NCBI GenBank assembly: GCA_001599975.1 | Contig: BCIO01000004.1 | Span: 2,639,328 to 2,703,327, forward strand | DNA length: 64,000 nucleotides | Direction of reading: 5' to 3' | Source: Cystobasidiopsis lactophilus | Lineage: Eukaryota > Basidiomycota > Agaricostilbomycetes > Agaricostilbales > Chionosphaeraceae | Shown: piece after piece, positions 24,403 through 34,849 of the stretch | Layout of the letters: the number at the start of each line of letters is the position of its first letter | How positions within the stretch are numbered: position 1 is the stretch's first letter | Program-made: the position numbers and the translations under genes | The notes under the pieces: model-generated | Seen by the model: the letters and a program-made list of their open reading frames with translations, nothing else | Told to the model about the DNA's origin: nothing | The model's database searches: none

Positions 24403-25329
24403 TCAGAGCTCGTCCTTTGGGCCCATAAATGCGTTCAAGAAGCCCAAAGGCGATTCGTAGGTGATATAGGCTCCTTGAAGTGCGGCTGCGACAGAGCTCT
24501 TGGGTATCAGACGGAAGATCTGATTCATGGGAAGATGTCGCTCACCACCTCTGACTGCCAAGTAGGGCGCAATGGCCGGATCGTACCACTTGCTCTTGAA
24601 CGGCACTCGCAAAGACTCGAGCAAAGTGCTGAAGATGAGCTCCGAGTGCGGCGTCTCCCCGGCCAAGATGACGGCGTCCAGCTCGAGCGTCTTCCAGTCC
24701 AGCTTGGCCTGCTGGGCGTTCTGCGACAGAGCCTGAACCACGCCTCCTGCATGTGCCTCCTCTGTCGTGTTCACGATCTCGCAATCGGGGCAATTGGCCA
24801 CATAAGCCGACAGGCCCAAAGTGGTGAACGCTCCCGTCGCATTCACTTGCACCAATGCCACTTCGCCCGAGTCCGCAGAGATGTCAACGACAGCGAACAG
24901 CTTCTCTTCTGTCGAGTAGTCGTACCCCAAAGCGATCAAGGCGGCTATGTGGCGATACAAGATCCGCCAGGCCACCAGACCTGTCAGCTTTGCGGCGGCC
25001 CTGATGTCGGCCAAGTCTTTCTCGTCAGCCACGCCAGAGGTGCAGAAGACGACCTTCTCCATGCTGTAGGACGCTGGCACCATTTTCACTAGCGCAGAGT
25101 ACACTTCGGCGTCCTGGTCCGCTGTCGTCGGATTCCACTGGTCAAAAGGCGACTTGAAGGAATAGTCGGAGTAGTTGCCATGGTCATACACGCTGAGGCG
25201 CGCAATCCCTTCGCCGAGGTCCATGCCGAAAGCAACGACATCGCGAGCGGTGACAGGTTTCAAGGCCAGCAAGGACAGAGCCCAAAGCGCTTTCCACTGA
25301 GCGAGCATTGGCGGGATTTTTGACAGCAC
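24403..25329 (-). CDS. Truncated Hsp70-like ER protein with signal peptide and KDEL
   Basis: A single-exon frame of about 300 residues. The N-terminus has a hydrophobic signal peptide (LWALSLLALKPVTARDVV). Directly after it comes an Hsp70 ATPase-type opening, FGMDLGEGIARLSVYDHG. Further on, VVFCTSGVADEKDLADIRA, LTGLVAWRILYRHIAALIA and FAVVDISADSGEVALVQV line up with Hsp70 phosphate and hinge segments. AVILAGETPHSELIFSTLL lines up with the adenosine-motif region. The protein ends MGPKDEL, an ER-retrieval tetrapeptide. The phosphate motifs are degenerate: DLGEG instead of DLGTT, and DISADS instead of DLGGGT. The whole substrate-binding domain is absent. It is therefore probably an ER-luminal Hsp70-fold pseudo-ATPase or a cofactor. 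Human HSPA13 is also an ER Hsp70 lacking the substrate domain but keeps better ATPase motifs. The start could be either of two Met codons eight residues apart. Confidence 0.75.
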   Translation of the reverse strand: MLSKIPPMLAQWKALWALSLLALKPVTARDVVAFGMDLGEGIARLSVYDHGNYSDYSFKSPFDQWNPTTADQDAEVYSALVKMVPASYSMEKVVFCTSGVADEKDLADIRAAAKLTGLVAWRILYRHIAALIALGYDYSTEEKLFAVVDISADSGEVALVQVNATGAFTTLGLSAYVANCPDCEIVNTTEEAHAGGVVQALSQNAQQAKLDWKTLELDAVILAGETPHSELIFSTLLESLRVPFKSKWYDPAIAPYLAVRGGERHLPMNQIFRLIPKSSVAAALQGAYITYESPLGFLNAFMGPKDEL

Positions 25330-25982
25330 TGGGTTGCGTAAATTGATGTCGGCTCTCAGTCCAAGGCTCTATGAGGCACGCAAAGGTGAGGAAGTGGACA
25401 GCTCGGTCGTGCAGGTCCAGAAGTCGCTTCGGCGGCTTGCCGGCGCGGTCAGAGCTCGTCGAGGCAAAGTTGGTCTTCGCCTGCCGCGCTTCATGTCGAG
25501 TCTACTGTGCTGCTAGTGTACCCATTCGTGCGGGAGCCTCCGCTTGAACGCGGCAGATTTGAAAGCGACTCCGAGCCGACCCTGGCATGGCCATCTCCGT
25601 CCATCGCGGACACTACTTCTGACCAAAAAGTTTGGGTGGCGTTGCTCTGGCGCACTCCCAGGCTCCTCACAAGCCAAGAACGACTTGATGAGTGCTGCAG
25701 AGAAGCGCCCCGAGCGGTGTCGGCGGTCCTAGAAAGGAGCGAATGAGGAGGTCACTTCCTCCTGACGTTTCGTCCGACTCGGACGGGGCAGAATTTTCGT
25801 TCCTTGCTCTGCTCCAACCATCTGTCTAAGCTGTATCTATCCATTTTTGGCTGCCACAGTGTGTAGCCGAAGAGCGGGAGCCACCAGACGAGACTCACAA
25901 GGTGCGCCGCTCGTTTCACAAATGAGATCCTGGAGCTGACGTGTTTGAGCCGGTTTTAGGGCCACCGATTCAAGCAAGCTAC
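25330..25982. promoter_or_regulatory. Divergent intergenic region
   Basis: About 650 bases between the starts of the KDEL protein gene (minus) and the F-box/LRR-like gene (plus). Short plus-strand ORFs at 25334-25746 lack any feature. The region presumably holds both promoters. Confidence 0.4.
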
Positions 25983-27340
25983 ATGGAAGCTCTTTTCAGC
26001 AACAAGCCAAAGGCCACTCTGCAAAGCTTATGCCCTGAGCTGTTGCTGGTCATCTTCGAAGACGTCTTCGAGTCGTTCGAAGCCTGGGATCCTCTCACCG
26101 GCCAAGCTCGGGTCCGATGGACTCTCAGAACTGTCCGTTTTTCTCCCTGTGACATCAGAAGAAGGTCCGCTCATCTATGGAACAGGCCGCGCTTTGCCGC
26201 TCGTTGCGTCCGATCGTCTTGCCCCTTGGCTTGCGAACAGTCACCATCACGTTCAAGAAGCCCAGCGAGCTGAACTTCGACTTTATGGACATGTGCAGCA
26301 CGGCCTCGCCCAAAGGGCCGCCCAAATCTCGGCTGTTGGAACGGGCCTTTCAGCCATTCAGAAACGCCAGCTGCGGCATGCTGGAACGGCCTTGTCAGAC
26401 TGGGTGGGATCGTCGGATGGAGGCCGTCCGCCCTTTCATCCAGACCTTGCTGAGGATGAAGGGATGGATCGAGACGGTGGAGCTTAACTGGGACACGGAA
26501 TGGAACAAGATGCCAGCGGGGCACTTGCTGTTGGATGGCCTGGCCCAATTCCCCTCTATTCACCTCAATCTCTCCGCACATAACTGGTCAGACGCCGCGC
26601 CACTGCAACCTGCGCCCCTCAACTTTCCCTCGGCTTCCATAACGGAGCTCACGATCTGGACCCGGCAAGGCAGCCTGTCGAAGCACAGTCGCCTTCGCCC
26701 CGAGGCCCCAGCTGCTTTGATCTCGACATTCCTCTCCGGCGCCTGCTTGAAGCGGCTAAACCTGGACTGCGATCTCCGCGACTCCTTTTCGCACCTTCCG
26801 CCACCTACACTCCCTCACCTCCGGCAGCTCTATCTTCGCCGAAGTTCTACTAAAATTCTCGCGCCTCATCTTGAGGAGTGTCTCATCGACTCCTGCCGGT
26901 CCTTGCCCCCGATCACCTATCTGCCCAAACTGGTGGCGATCCTTGCACCGTCTCTTACCGCCGGCGATCTCCCCTCTTTCTTCTCTGGAATTTCGCCTGA
27001 AGCAATCATCTGCGAAGTTCAGCTACACAACCTGCCGCTCGTGGCGGGTTCCGGCGACTCTGACGCCCATCTCGCCGCTTGCCTCTCCAGGCTGCCGCCT
27101 TCGGTCACCAAGCTTACTCTTGGCTGCCCTGGCATCTCTACACGTACATTGATGTCGGCTCTCGTTGTTCTGGAACGGCATCCTTCGCTCAAGCGCTTGA
27201 ACTTTGCTTGCACGGATGGAAATGTGGGAAGTGGCGCTCGCGACTTTCTCACTTCGAGTGGCCTCCTCGTTTCTGTCAAGAGCACATCGAATGGACCTTG
27301 GGGCATGCACACGCGCCCATTTCGGGGTGACAGGCTGTAA
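25983..27340 (+). CDS. F-box/LRR-like protein
   Basis: Two exons, 25983-26111 and 26159-27340, joined in phase by a 47-base intron (donor GTCCGATGG, acceptor TGACATCAG). The protein is about 436 residues. The first exon reads LQSLCPELLLVIFEDVFESF, an F-box-like helix. The second contains irregular leucine-rich segments spaced about 25-35 residues apart: LRTVTITFKKPSELNFDF, LKRLNLDCDLRDSF, LRQLYLRRS, VTKLTLGCPGIS and LKRLNFACTD. Such fungal proteins act as SCF substrate receptors or as diverged relatives. The 5' splice site is the less certain end, since the intron lies where the F-box should finish. No neighbour gives a functional hint. Confidence 0.65.
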
Positions 27341-27898
27341 TACCTCATATCATCATCCTGACTTCCGCCTTGCTGCTGCAATGGTATGCACGAGTTATTC
27401 ACTTTATCACTCCCACTCAGCTTCCGAAGTCACTATATAATAGCTTTTGGTCTTCCGACTGTCTGGAACCCACAGGAGCTTGGTGGCGACACTGAAAAGT
27501 TAGAGTAATCGGAGAAAATGTCCGCCAAGCATTTGAAGGCACTTTCTGACGGCACGAGCTGTCACCTTTCTTCCCTCGTGTGCCGAATGAAAAGAAGAGT
27601 GTACGTATGGTACAAATTCACAAGGAGGGAGCGGGCAGACTTCAGGATCTGAGTCAAGTAACATTCATGCGGCCGCCGAGGATGTTGCCAGTCGCCGCCA
27701 TTTCGTTTCTTTTCCGGGTCTAATCGACTTTATATAACTCTGGCTGTCTCAGTTGGGCTCTTATAGGATTGGGATGGCGATGAAGAGGTCCAAAAAGCTG
27801 TACAGGAGGGAAAAGGTGCAAAAAAAAAGTCTGTTGAAGAGAGTGGCTGCGCTAGGGATCAGAATTTCGCTCCAGGAACTGCAGAGGCTTAAAACTAA
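27341..27898. other. Intergenic region up to the inverted repeat
   Basis: About 560 bases. One short plus ORF (27753-27947) is Lys/Arg-rich and contains an A-run; I do not think it is coding. The region ends exactly where the left arm of the inverted repeat begins. Confidence 0.4.
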
Positions 27899-28051
27899 CG
27901 ATTCGAACCCACGCCCGAAGACTGCGGAACACTCTCTAGCATGCTAGGGAGGCCTTAACACAGCCTACAGTCGAAAATCCGTCAATTTTTGAAGGAAAAA
28001 CGACAATTGAAGGACAATAACTAACGCCTTAGACCACTCGGCCATCTCTCC
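27899..28051 (-). ncRNA. tRNA-like segment with Pol III box A and box B (left copy)
   Basis: Read on the minus strand it starts GGAGAGATGGCCGAGTGG, followed by TCTAAGGCG. That is a seven-base acceptor strand and a perfect box A/D-arm of a Ser/Leu-type tRNA. After about 95 bases it ends in GCGTGGGTTCGAATCG, a near-perfect box B/T-loop. The T-stem does not close (GTGGG faces CGTTA) and the sequence that should pair with GGAGAGA is missing. The anticodon arm cannot be folded convincingly; a CTAGCATGCTAG palindrome sits in the middle. It is probably a tRNA relic or tRNA-derived element truncated at box B, rather than a working tRNA with an intron. Confidence 0.55.
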
Positions 28052-29173
28052 GACTCTGGACGCCGCTTCCAGCCTATCCGTCGCCAGGGCTCCCTAATTT
28101 GGCAAAAACGCGGCAAATTCATGGATTTGGGCGGTTTGCAGAATGCCAGAATGCTAAGATATAGCCGTCGACTCGGTGCAAAACAACAGCTACTGAAGCC
28201 CAACATTCTTCACCAAGACGTTCTGGCCTTCCCCTTTGACCAGATCAGCCACATTCTTGAGAGCTATCTCTCGGATGCCGTTGAACCCAGGCCGGCCTTG
28301 TCGCTGGAGCAGTTGTTCCTGTTCGCCATGTCAGCGACTGAGGAGCTAAAGCGTCGGTAACGAGAGGTGCGTACGCCTTTCTGGTTGTCGATCGTCTTGC
28401 CCGTCGACGGCGTCGTATCAACGTGGTCGACAAAGGTGCGGTCCGGGTACTCCTCTTTGAAGATGGCCAGGACCTCGGACTGCGGAAAGCACCTCAGCAT
28501 GCATTTCTTGGGTGGGTCTCACTCCTCACAAAGTCAATGCGATCTGCGGCAGCCCAGACGCGCTCGTTGGAGAACAGGGGGTCTTGGACGCCAGCGACGT
28601 GCAGCCGACCCGTGTCCTCCAGATCCACATAATGGGCTGCTTGCATTGATAAGTGCGATTCTCAGCAGCTGAAAAGATCCAGATGCGCACAGTCAGGCAT
28701 CTGGCGGATGTAGGCAAGCCCGGCTGCGTCGCCAGTGAACACATGGCGAGGAAACTGGGCAGAGGACGGCAACGCTGGGTTGATGACCACTCCGAGATTC
28801 ATACTGAGACGTTCAAAAGTCAGTCTCTGATCACAAAAGCAGGAGCGAGTGGAATGCACTCTGTGATGACCACGTTGTAGACGAAAGCCGGCTGGGTGGC
28901 GAATCAGTTCCAGTGACGTGCCGTCGTCTGGAAACCAGCACCCACCTTGCGCTGAACAATGAACTCTTGAGCGGCAAGCTCAGACTCCACCTTGGCTGCA
29001 GCGTAGTGGTGCCAATTGATCAAAGGAGTGGAGGACGGCAGCTCCCTCGACGCCTTGACGCTGGCCATGTTGAACGAGTCGGCAGTGTAGTGGGCATTGG
29101 GAACAGGGTTCACAGGGTCTTGAGAACTGGTCGACGACGAGGTGAAGACGAAGCGCTTGACAGTCGGAGTTGC
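27899..29173. repeat. Inverted repeat, left arm (about 1,275 bases)
   Basis: The reverse complement of this segment is nearly identical to 35674-36944. The length difference (1,275 against 1,271) is fully accounted for by two indels that I can see: a 3-base ACG inside an SDR intron and a single T in the GGTTCGAATC element. I also noticed a few substitutions, including a Thr/Ile change in TSSSTSSQ. The arm contains the 3' two thirds of the intact SDR gene and a tRNA-like segment. The arms are separated by about 6.5 kb of unique sequence. Confidence 0.93.
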
Positions 29174-29720
29174 GGCCGCGGCCTCAAGGAGAGCTTTCAT
29201 GCTGGCCACCACCGGAGTAACTACCTCTTCCCGTTCCGAGCTGAACGACATCTTTTGTGGGGTAGTTAGCAAAAGAAAAGAGAGGTGCAAGCTGCCAGCC
29301 TCACATTCATGGCTGAGTGCACGACGGCAGAACACCCTTGCATTGCCTGCGTCAGCTTCGCCACATCGACCAGATCCGCTTCCGAGAGCTCGATGAACTC
29401 TAGTTGATTGGAGGTCCCCGCCATCCTCTCGATAGTGTCACGGACAGACGCTGACCGCGCCACCGATCTCGTTGCTAGGCCTGCACTCAGTACCAGGCCT
29501 CAAGAGCTTGGCGCAAAACTCACTGCCTCGGACCTTGTAGCCTGCATCCAAAAATGCTTTGGCGATGTGTGTACCAACGGAGCCCTGCTGAGGGCATCAG
29601 CGGCGAGCCCCGAGCTAGCATAAATCGGCAGCCCGGTCTTACGGTGGCGGCCGTAATGAGAACAGTAGCGCCTGCGGGCACCACCCAATCTGCTTTGTCG
29701 AGAAGAGCTATAGGCGACAT
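28190..29720 (-). CDS. Extended SDR: NAD(P)-dependent epimerase/reductase (intact copy)
   Basis: This is a Rossmann-fold oxidoreductase of the extended SDR group, close in style to fungal aldehyde reductases and cinnamoyl-CoA-reductase-like enzymes. The first exon starts MSPIALLDKADWVVPAGATV. After a GTAAGACC intron the cofactor motif is completed as ATGSVGTHIAKAFLDAGY. Downstream are FIELSEADLVDVAKLTQAM, AVVHSAMN and VKRFVFTSSSTSSQDPVNP. The catalytic YxxxK appears as HHYAAAKVESE. Later exons read SMNLGVVINPALPSSAQF, FTGDAAGLAYIRQMPD, HYVDLEDTGRLHVAGVQ and IREIALKNVADLVKGEGQ, ending VKNVGLQ at 28190. About eight introns. Everything from ATPTVKRF to the stop lies inside the inverted-repeat arm. 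The substrate is not deducible. Confidence 0.85.
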
Positions 29721-30036
29721 GACTGCTACATAGGAAGGTCGCCAAGCCCGGGCCAGGAAGTGGGAACGGCCCAATGCCACAGTTGCCGCAGGTCAAGCAT
29801 TTTAGTCACCGAGCCGGGTGCACAGCTGTTTGACGGCAGGGAAACCAGGTCTTGCACAATATGACGCGTATAAGTCAATGCACAATGCAGGCGAAGTGGT
29901 CGAGTCTGTCCTTGATTATATGCAAATCGGCCATTCTGTGGTGATGGCAGACGCTGATGGTTCTGCTGCCAGACGAGCGTAGCTGTGCGCGAATAATCTA
30001 CAAGACCGGTATCTAGTGCGAGAAGTCATATGATGT
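29721..30036. other. Intergenic region
   Basis: About 315 bases between the SDR start and the end of the Atg22-like gene, both on the minus strand. It should contain the SDR promoter. No feature recognised. Confidence 0.4.
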
Positions 30037-31918
30037 CTAAAACTGAGCAGCATCTTTTCTGCCCTTTTCTATGTCGGTGGCGATAAGAAGTGGAAGGGGC
30101 CCCAAGACTCCCACCAGAATGATGACGAAGCCGCTTCGAAGGGAACCCGTGTACTGAGATGCCACACCGACCAATGCGGGCCCAAGGAACGAAGAACTCT
30201 TGCTGCTGATCTGCGCTGTGGCGTCAGTGGCAAGTCGGCGAGCGAGAACAGCAAACCCACAGAGAACAGCGCAAAGAATCTCCCTTCTCTACCATGTGGG
30301 ATGAGATCGGAGTACACGGCACGAGAGTAGCTGTTGAAAGCGCCGTGAACGAAGCCGTAATATGCCGCCGTGCAGTACATCTCGATGGCGGTCGTGAAGC
30401 TTCCGAATCCACCCGCGTCCTTCACAAAGGGAATGAACCCTAGGCACGCGTATGCCGGAATGAAAGCCTGCAAGTCAGAGTTAATGCGCGCTGGCTCGAA
30501 CCCAGAAGCCCGGCATACAGTGAGGAAGGTCAGCCAGCACAGAGTTTGGTGGCTATTGAGACCATAGCGCTGAGATATTTTGGGCCAGATGAGAGTGCTA
30601 AGCATAGATAGGAGAGGGACCTCGATGCCGACAGCTATAATCTGCGTCGAGGTCATGCCCAGGGCGGTTTTGGCAAAGAGAATTGCCACAGAGCCAATCG
30701 TGGCCAGCCCATCACTGATTGTGCTATCGTTTAATAACGAGGGCCTGTGTATAACCATGGGAGACTCACGACACAATCATCCAATATATCAAGTATTTGA
30801 CGGTTTCGCGCAAGCGCGTTGCCTCTTTAGCGATGTCCCACATAGCCTTCCAGCCCGCTGAAATCTTGAATGGCGTTAGATGAGATTCCGAGTACAGGTT
30901 CCGAGTGCGCCAATGGGTGAAAGCGGCGCCAAGAAACAGCTGGACGCCAGAAAGTCCGATTGCCACTCGTTGACCGAGAAGTCCACCTAGTAGCTGGGCC
31001 GGAATCATGCAGAGGCCCAGCAAGACCAGGCCATAAATATAACCGAATGCGATGCCTGTGCTCCAATCAAACTTGATTGCCACGAGCGCACCAAGCTGCA
31101 AGCTCACCTCTCGCTGATACGACCGATGTCGCCGCAGAAATCGCGGCCGGGTCATGTCGATCGACTGTATGGGCCAGCTGGGCCCGCGCGATTACCGGGA
31201 TGCTAGCGTTTGTGCAAACTGTGGTCATCGAGTGACAGACTGAAATGACGAGGGCCAACACGCAGACAAAAGCCCAAATAGGGGAGGTCGGTCCAAGAAG
31301 AATATAGCAGGTAGCGGCCGCCGAAGGCGCCATGCTGGCCCGAAACAGGAGCAGGCGTCTATTCGAAGCTGGTCCACCAACTACACTTAGATCTCAATCG
31401 TTGCCGCATAAGACGGCGCCGCGCACCGTTGTCTGCATAGTCTCCTATTGAGATCACCATAATGGCCTGGAGAGCCGTGGCAGTGCTGGCCGTGAACAAG
31501 GCGAAGGAAGAGGTGTTGACCCAAAACCCTAGGATAGAAGCTTCACAACCTTCTGTCGATAAGCAGGGAGATACGTGGTCGGCCAGACGTCCATTATCGC
31601 GCGCAAATTGCTCCAGAACCATTGGCATACTGGCAAACGACAGTCGCCCTTGAGTTGGAGCAAGTGGTCGCGATCCTGTAGGACTCACAAGAGCGACAGG
31701 CTGATCATCTGGATTGCTTCCAATGTGGCAGAGTAGAGCAAGAAGGGGAAGTAGCCAGAAGTCCAGTTGGTCTTGGCGGCCAGAAGGTCCGAGGAGCTCC
31801 CTGCCTCCCTCTCCCAGTCGGCCTCCTCATCCAAATCGCGCTCCTTCGGGGGCAGAGGCAAAAGAGCTACCGCATCTTCCTCTGCCATCACTTGCTCGCC
31901 TTCGTCACGGTTGCGCAT
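30037..31918 (-). CDS. Atg22-like MFS transporter
   Basis: Atg22 proteins are vacuolar membrane MFS transporters that export amino acids released by autophagy. The N-terminus is acidic and cytosolic (MRNRDEGEQVMAEEDAVALL). The first membrane segment follows KTNWTSGYFPFLLYSATLE. Family landmarks include WKAMWDIAKEATRLRETVKY, leading into YLIYWMIVSDGLATIGSVAI, and GMTSTQIIAVGIEVPLLSM. The block GAFNSYSRAVYSDLIPHG then REGRFFALFS is the Atg22 signature (SYSR then LIP.G.E..FF.L). The C-terminus in the correct frame reads LGPLPLLIATDIEKGRKDA, matching the family end, and stops at 30037. It has about 11-12 membrane segments and several short introns. Its start is only 76 bases from the upstream-most possible start of PUS7. 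Confidence 0.85.
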
Positions 31919-31994
31919 GAGCCATACGCCTGCAGACTTTCAAGCAACACGAAACGCGGGAGGCAAAGTGGATTAAACTCCAAGCTCGACGGCT

Positions 31995-34770
31995 TTGGAC
32001 TTCGGTGATCCGCTCGCCAGCCCGAAAAGCTTTCAAAGGCGCTTGAGTCTGAAACGCAACCAAGAGTCAGGCTGGCGGATGGAAGAGAACTGGGGTGAAT
32101 TTCGAGCCTTTCTTCCGCAGGCCGCCAACCCGAGTTCTGGTAGTCAGACTGTTAAAGGCAACCTCATAAGAAGCATGGACAGGCCCGCTGTATCGGAGAT
32201 GGACGAGCCCGCCGCCAAAAGGCTCAAGCTCGACGTTAAGCCAGCCTACGAAGGTCTGCTTCAGCAGCCATTCTGCCAGCCTACCGAGAAGACTGTTGGG
32301 ATTCTCCGCTATGTGGATGATTCTGTGCCTCCTTTCAGTGCCATCATCAAGCACCGAATCACCGATTTCCTGGTCTACGAAGTTGGTCTTCGTTTGACAG
32401 CCTCGAAAATTTGCCAACCTCATTGGTCACACTCAGGTCGCTCTCGACGGCACGGTGGTGCATCTGAATGATCTTTCTGAGCCACCGAAGGACGTCCTGC
32501 CAGAACAGGCACCCCCGAAACCAGCCGGCGAAGTGGTGAGCACAATTTTAACCAGCCTGCCACGGCGATGGACACTTATTTTCAAAGCAGGACTGGGCAG
32601 CATTGAATGACCTGCTTACTGAATCTGTTTGTGAAGAGTTGCGGCGATTCTTGGAGGCAGGGCAGTCTAAAGAGGCCAAGATCTCAACTCACGTATGTCC
32701 TTTCGTTCAATAAGTCGCATCTGTGCTGAGCTCTGTGCAGCCCATCGAATCGAAAGCAGAGCGGAGTGCCATACATGCCGGCATCCGCGAAAATTTTGCA
32801 GGCAAGCTGTTGACGGAAACTCGCCAGGAGGACGACAAGTCCTTCATTGACATCATCTGGGCTAAAGGCCATGGTTCATCTGCTCGTATGGCTCTTTTGG
32901 ACATGCGCCTAGCTCGAGTGGTCAGTTGATGAGTGCCATCAAACAGGTCGCTCGGCGCCATCGATCAAGCAACCGCCATACATCCACCTCACCCTCCACA
33001 AGTTCAACAGAGAAACTCACGACGCCTTGAACCAGATCGCACGCTTTACAAAATTTCAAGTCAAGGACCTTGGCATAGCGGGCACCAAGGACAAGCGCGG
33101 CTGTACGTGCCAGCGGGTCAGCCTTAAACGTGGCAGCCGCACAATGTTCGACGTGTTCAAGAGCTTGAACTCTCGCGGCAAAGAAAAGCTAGCTGGCGTT
33201 CGAGTTGGCAACTTCGAGTACGCCAAAGACCCTTTGGATCTTGGCCAACTGGCAGGCAATCAATTCGTCATCACCCTTCGGTACGGCTTTCGTATCTAGC
33301 ATATCATTGCCCCCGTACGAACTTGTTTCGCAGTGATGTGGTCGCGGAGCCCTCTACCATTGACCGGGCCGTTCAAGTGGTCAAAGAACGCGGCTTCATC
33401 AACTACTTTGTGAGCCTCGTTGCCTGAATGCCTTTGTCAGAACTAAGAGCGCTTCTCCAATCAGGGCATGCAACGTTTTGGCACTTCTGAAATAGCGACG
33501 CACACTGTTGGCCTGGCTCTTCTGAGGTCCGAGTGGGAAAGGGCGACCGACCTCATCCTTCACCACCGAGACGCCGAGCAGCCGGAGGCAATCGAAGCCA
33601 GGCGGCTTTGGAACGAGGACAAAGATGCTGCTGCGGCTTTGCGTCTCATGCCGCGCTTTGCGGTTGCCGAACGTTGCTGTGGGTCCTTCCCATTTTCATA
33701 GCGTTTGCCGCCAACTGATCATTTGCCTAGTGCTGGAGTCGTTCGCGAGACAAAGCGGCGGCAAGATTGACTACTTGGCCGCTTTGCAGCGTGTAAGTAG
33801 AGTAAGGTTTTAAAGGCGAGTAGCTCTTAATGGCAAGATGACAGATCCCCAAGAATCTCAAGATGATGTACATCCACGCCTACCAATCTTACCTCTGGAA
33901 CATCGTCTTGTCGGAGCGCATTTCTATCTACGGTTGTAGCAAGCCCATTGAAGGCGATTTGGTCTGGGACATGTCCCAACTCGAGGGCAAAGACGGTGCG
34001 GCGGCGGGCCTGAACGACTCCGGTAGGCAGGGCCCTTCTGGGCATGTGCTTCTTGCTTATTGATCCGCAGACATTGAACCTACTCTCTTGGAGAAACTGG
34101 TCCAACGAGCGAAAGTGCAACCCGTCAAGGCGCTGACGAAGGAGGATTTGGAGAACTACTCAATTTTTGACGTTCTGTTGCCGCTCCCTGGCTTCGTCGT
34201 CAGCTACCCAAAAGGCGATCTCGGCGATTTGTATACCAGCATGCTCCGAGCCGATGGCCTGGACCCTGACAACATGGCGCGGAAACAACCGTGAGCAGTC
34301 TCTTGGTCCTAGTTTTGCCACCTTCGCTGACAGCGGCCGGCTGGTGTGCAGGGAATTTTCTATGGCTGGTACCTATCGTAAGATCATGCACCTGCCCAAA
34401 GAGGTGTCGTACGAGCTGCTGCGCTATAACGATCCCGACGAAGCGCTGGCATCGACCGACGAGGACAAGCTGATCGGCCGCTCCAACCTCACGCCAGCGG
34501 ACTTTCAAGACGGCAAATACATGGCGCTGCGCATCTCGTTCATCCTCGGATCTTCGACCTATGCGACGATGGCCCTGCGCGAACTCATCAAATGGGACAC
34601 GTCGTCTCAAGCGCAAAAGAGTTTGACTGAAGCGATGCAAGAGCGCAATTTGCAGGTACGTCTTCGAGGCCCTCGACTTTCTTACCCGCCTCACTATTTG
34701 CCCCCTTCAGGACACGACGGAGGTTGTCGCTGAGTCCAAGCTAGAGGTGGTGGCGGAAGAGGGGAAATGA
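31995..34770 (+). CDS. PUS7: tRNA/mRNA pseudouridine synthase, TruD/PUS7 family
   Basis: It isomerises uridine to pseudouridine in tRNAs, U2 snRNA and mRNA. The conserved core begins [17 protein letters not shown] (RxxDFxVxE). The catalytic segment is [15 protein letters not shown], with the essential Asp in [43 protein letters not shown]-like [13 protein letters not shown] and [15 protein letters not shown] are further TruD landmarks. The tail reads [11 protein letters not shown]. Starts are available at 31995 and, 60 codons on, at 32175 ([19 protein letters not shown]). The second begins with a likely nuclear localisation patch (AAKRLKL) and may be the real one. At least nine short introns. 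The length of about 680-740 residues fits fungal PUS7. Confidence 0.92.
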
Positions 34771-34849
34771 ATGCCTTACATACGTCACAACAAGGGTCCC
34801 ACTCTTTGGCCTGACCGACGCCGGTCTTCCTGTAACAGCCTAGAATCCA

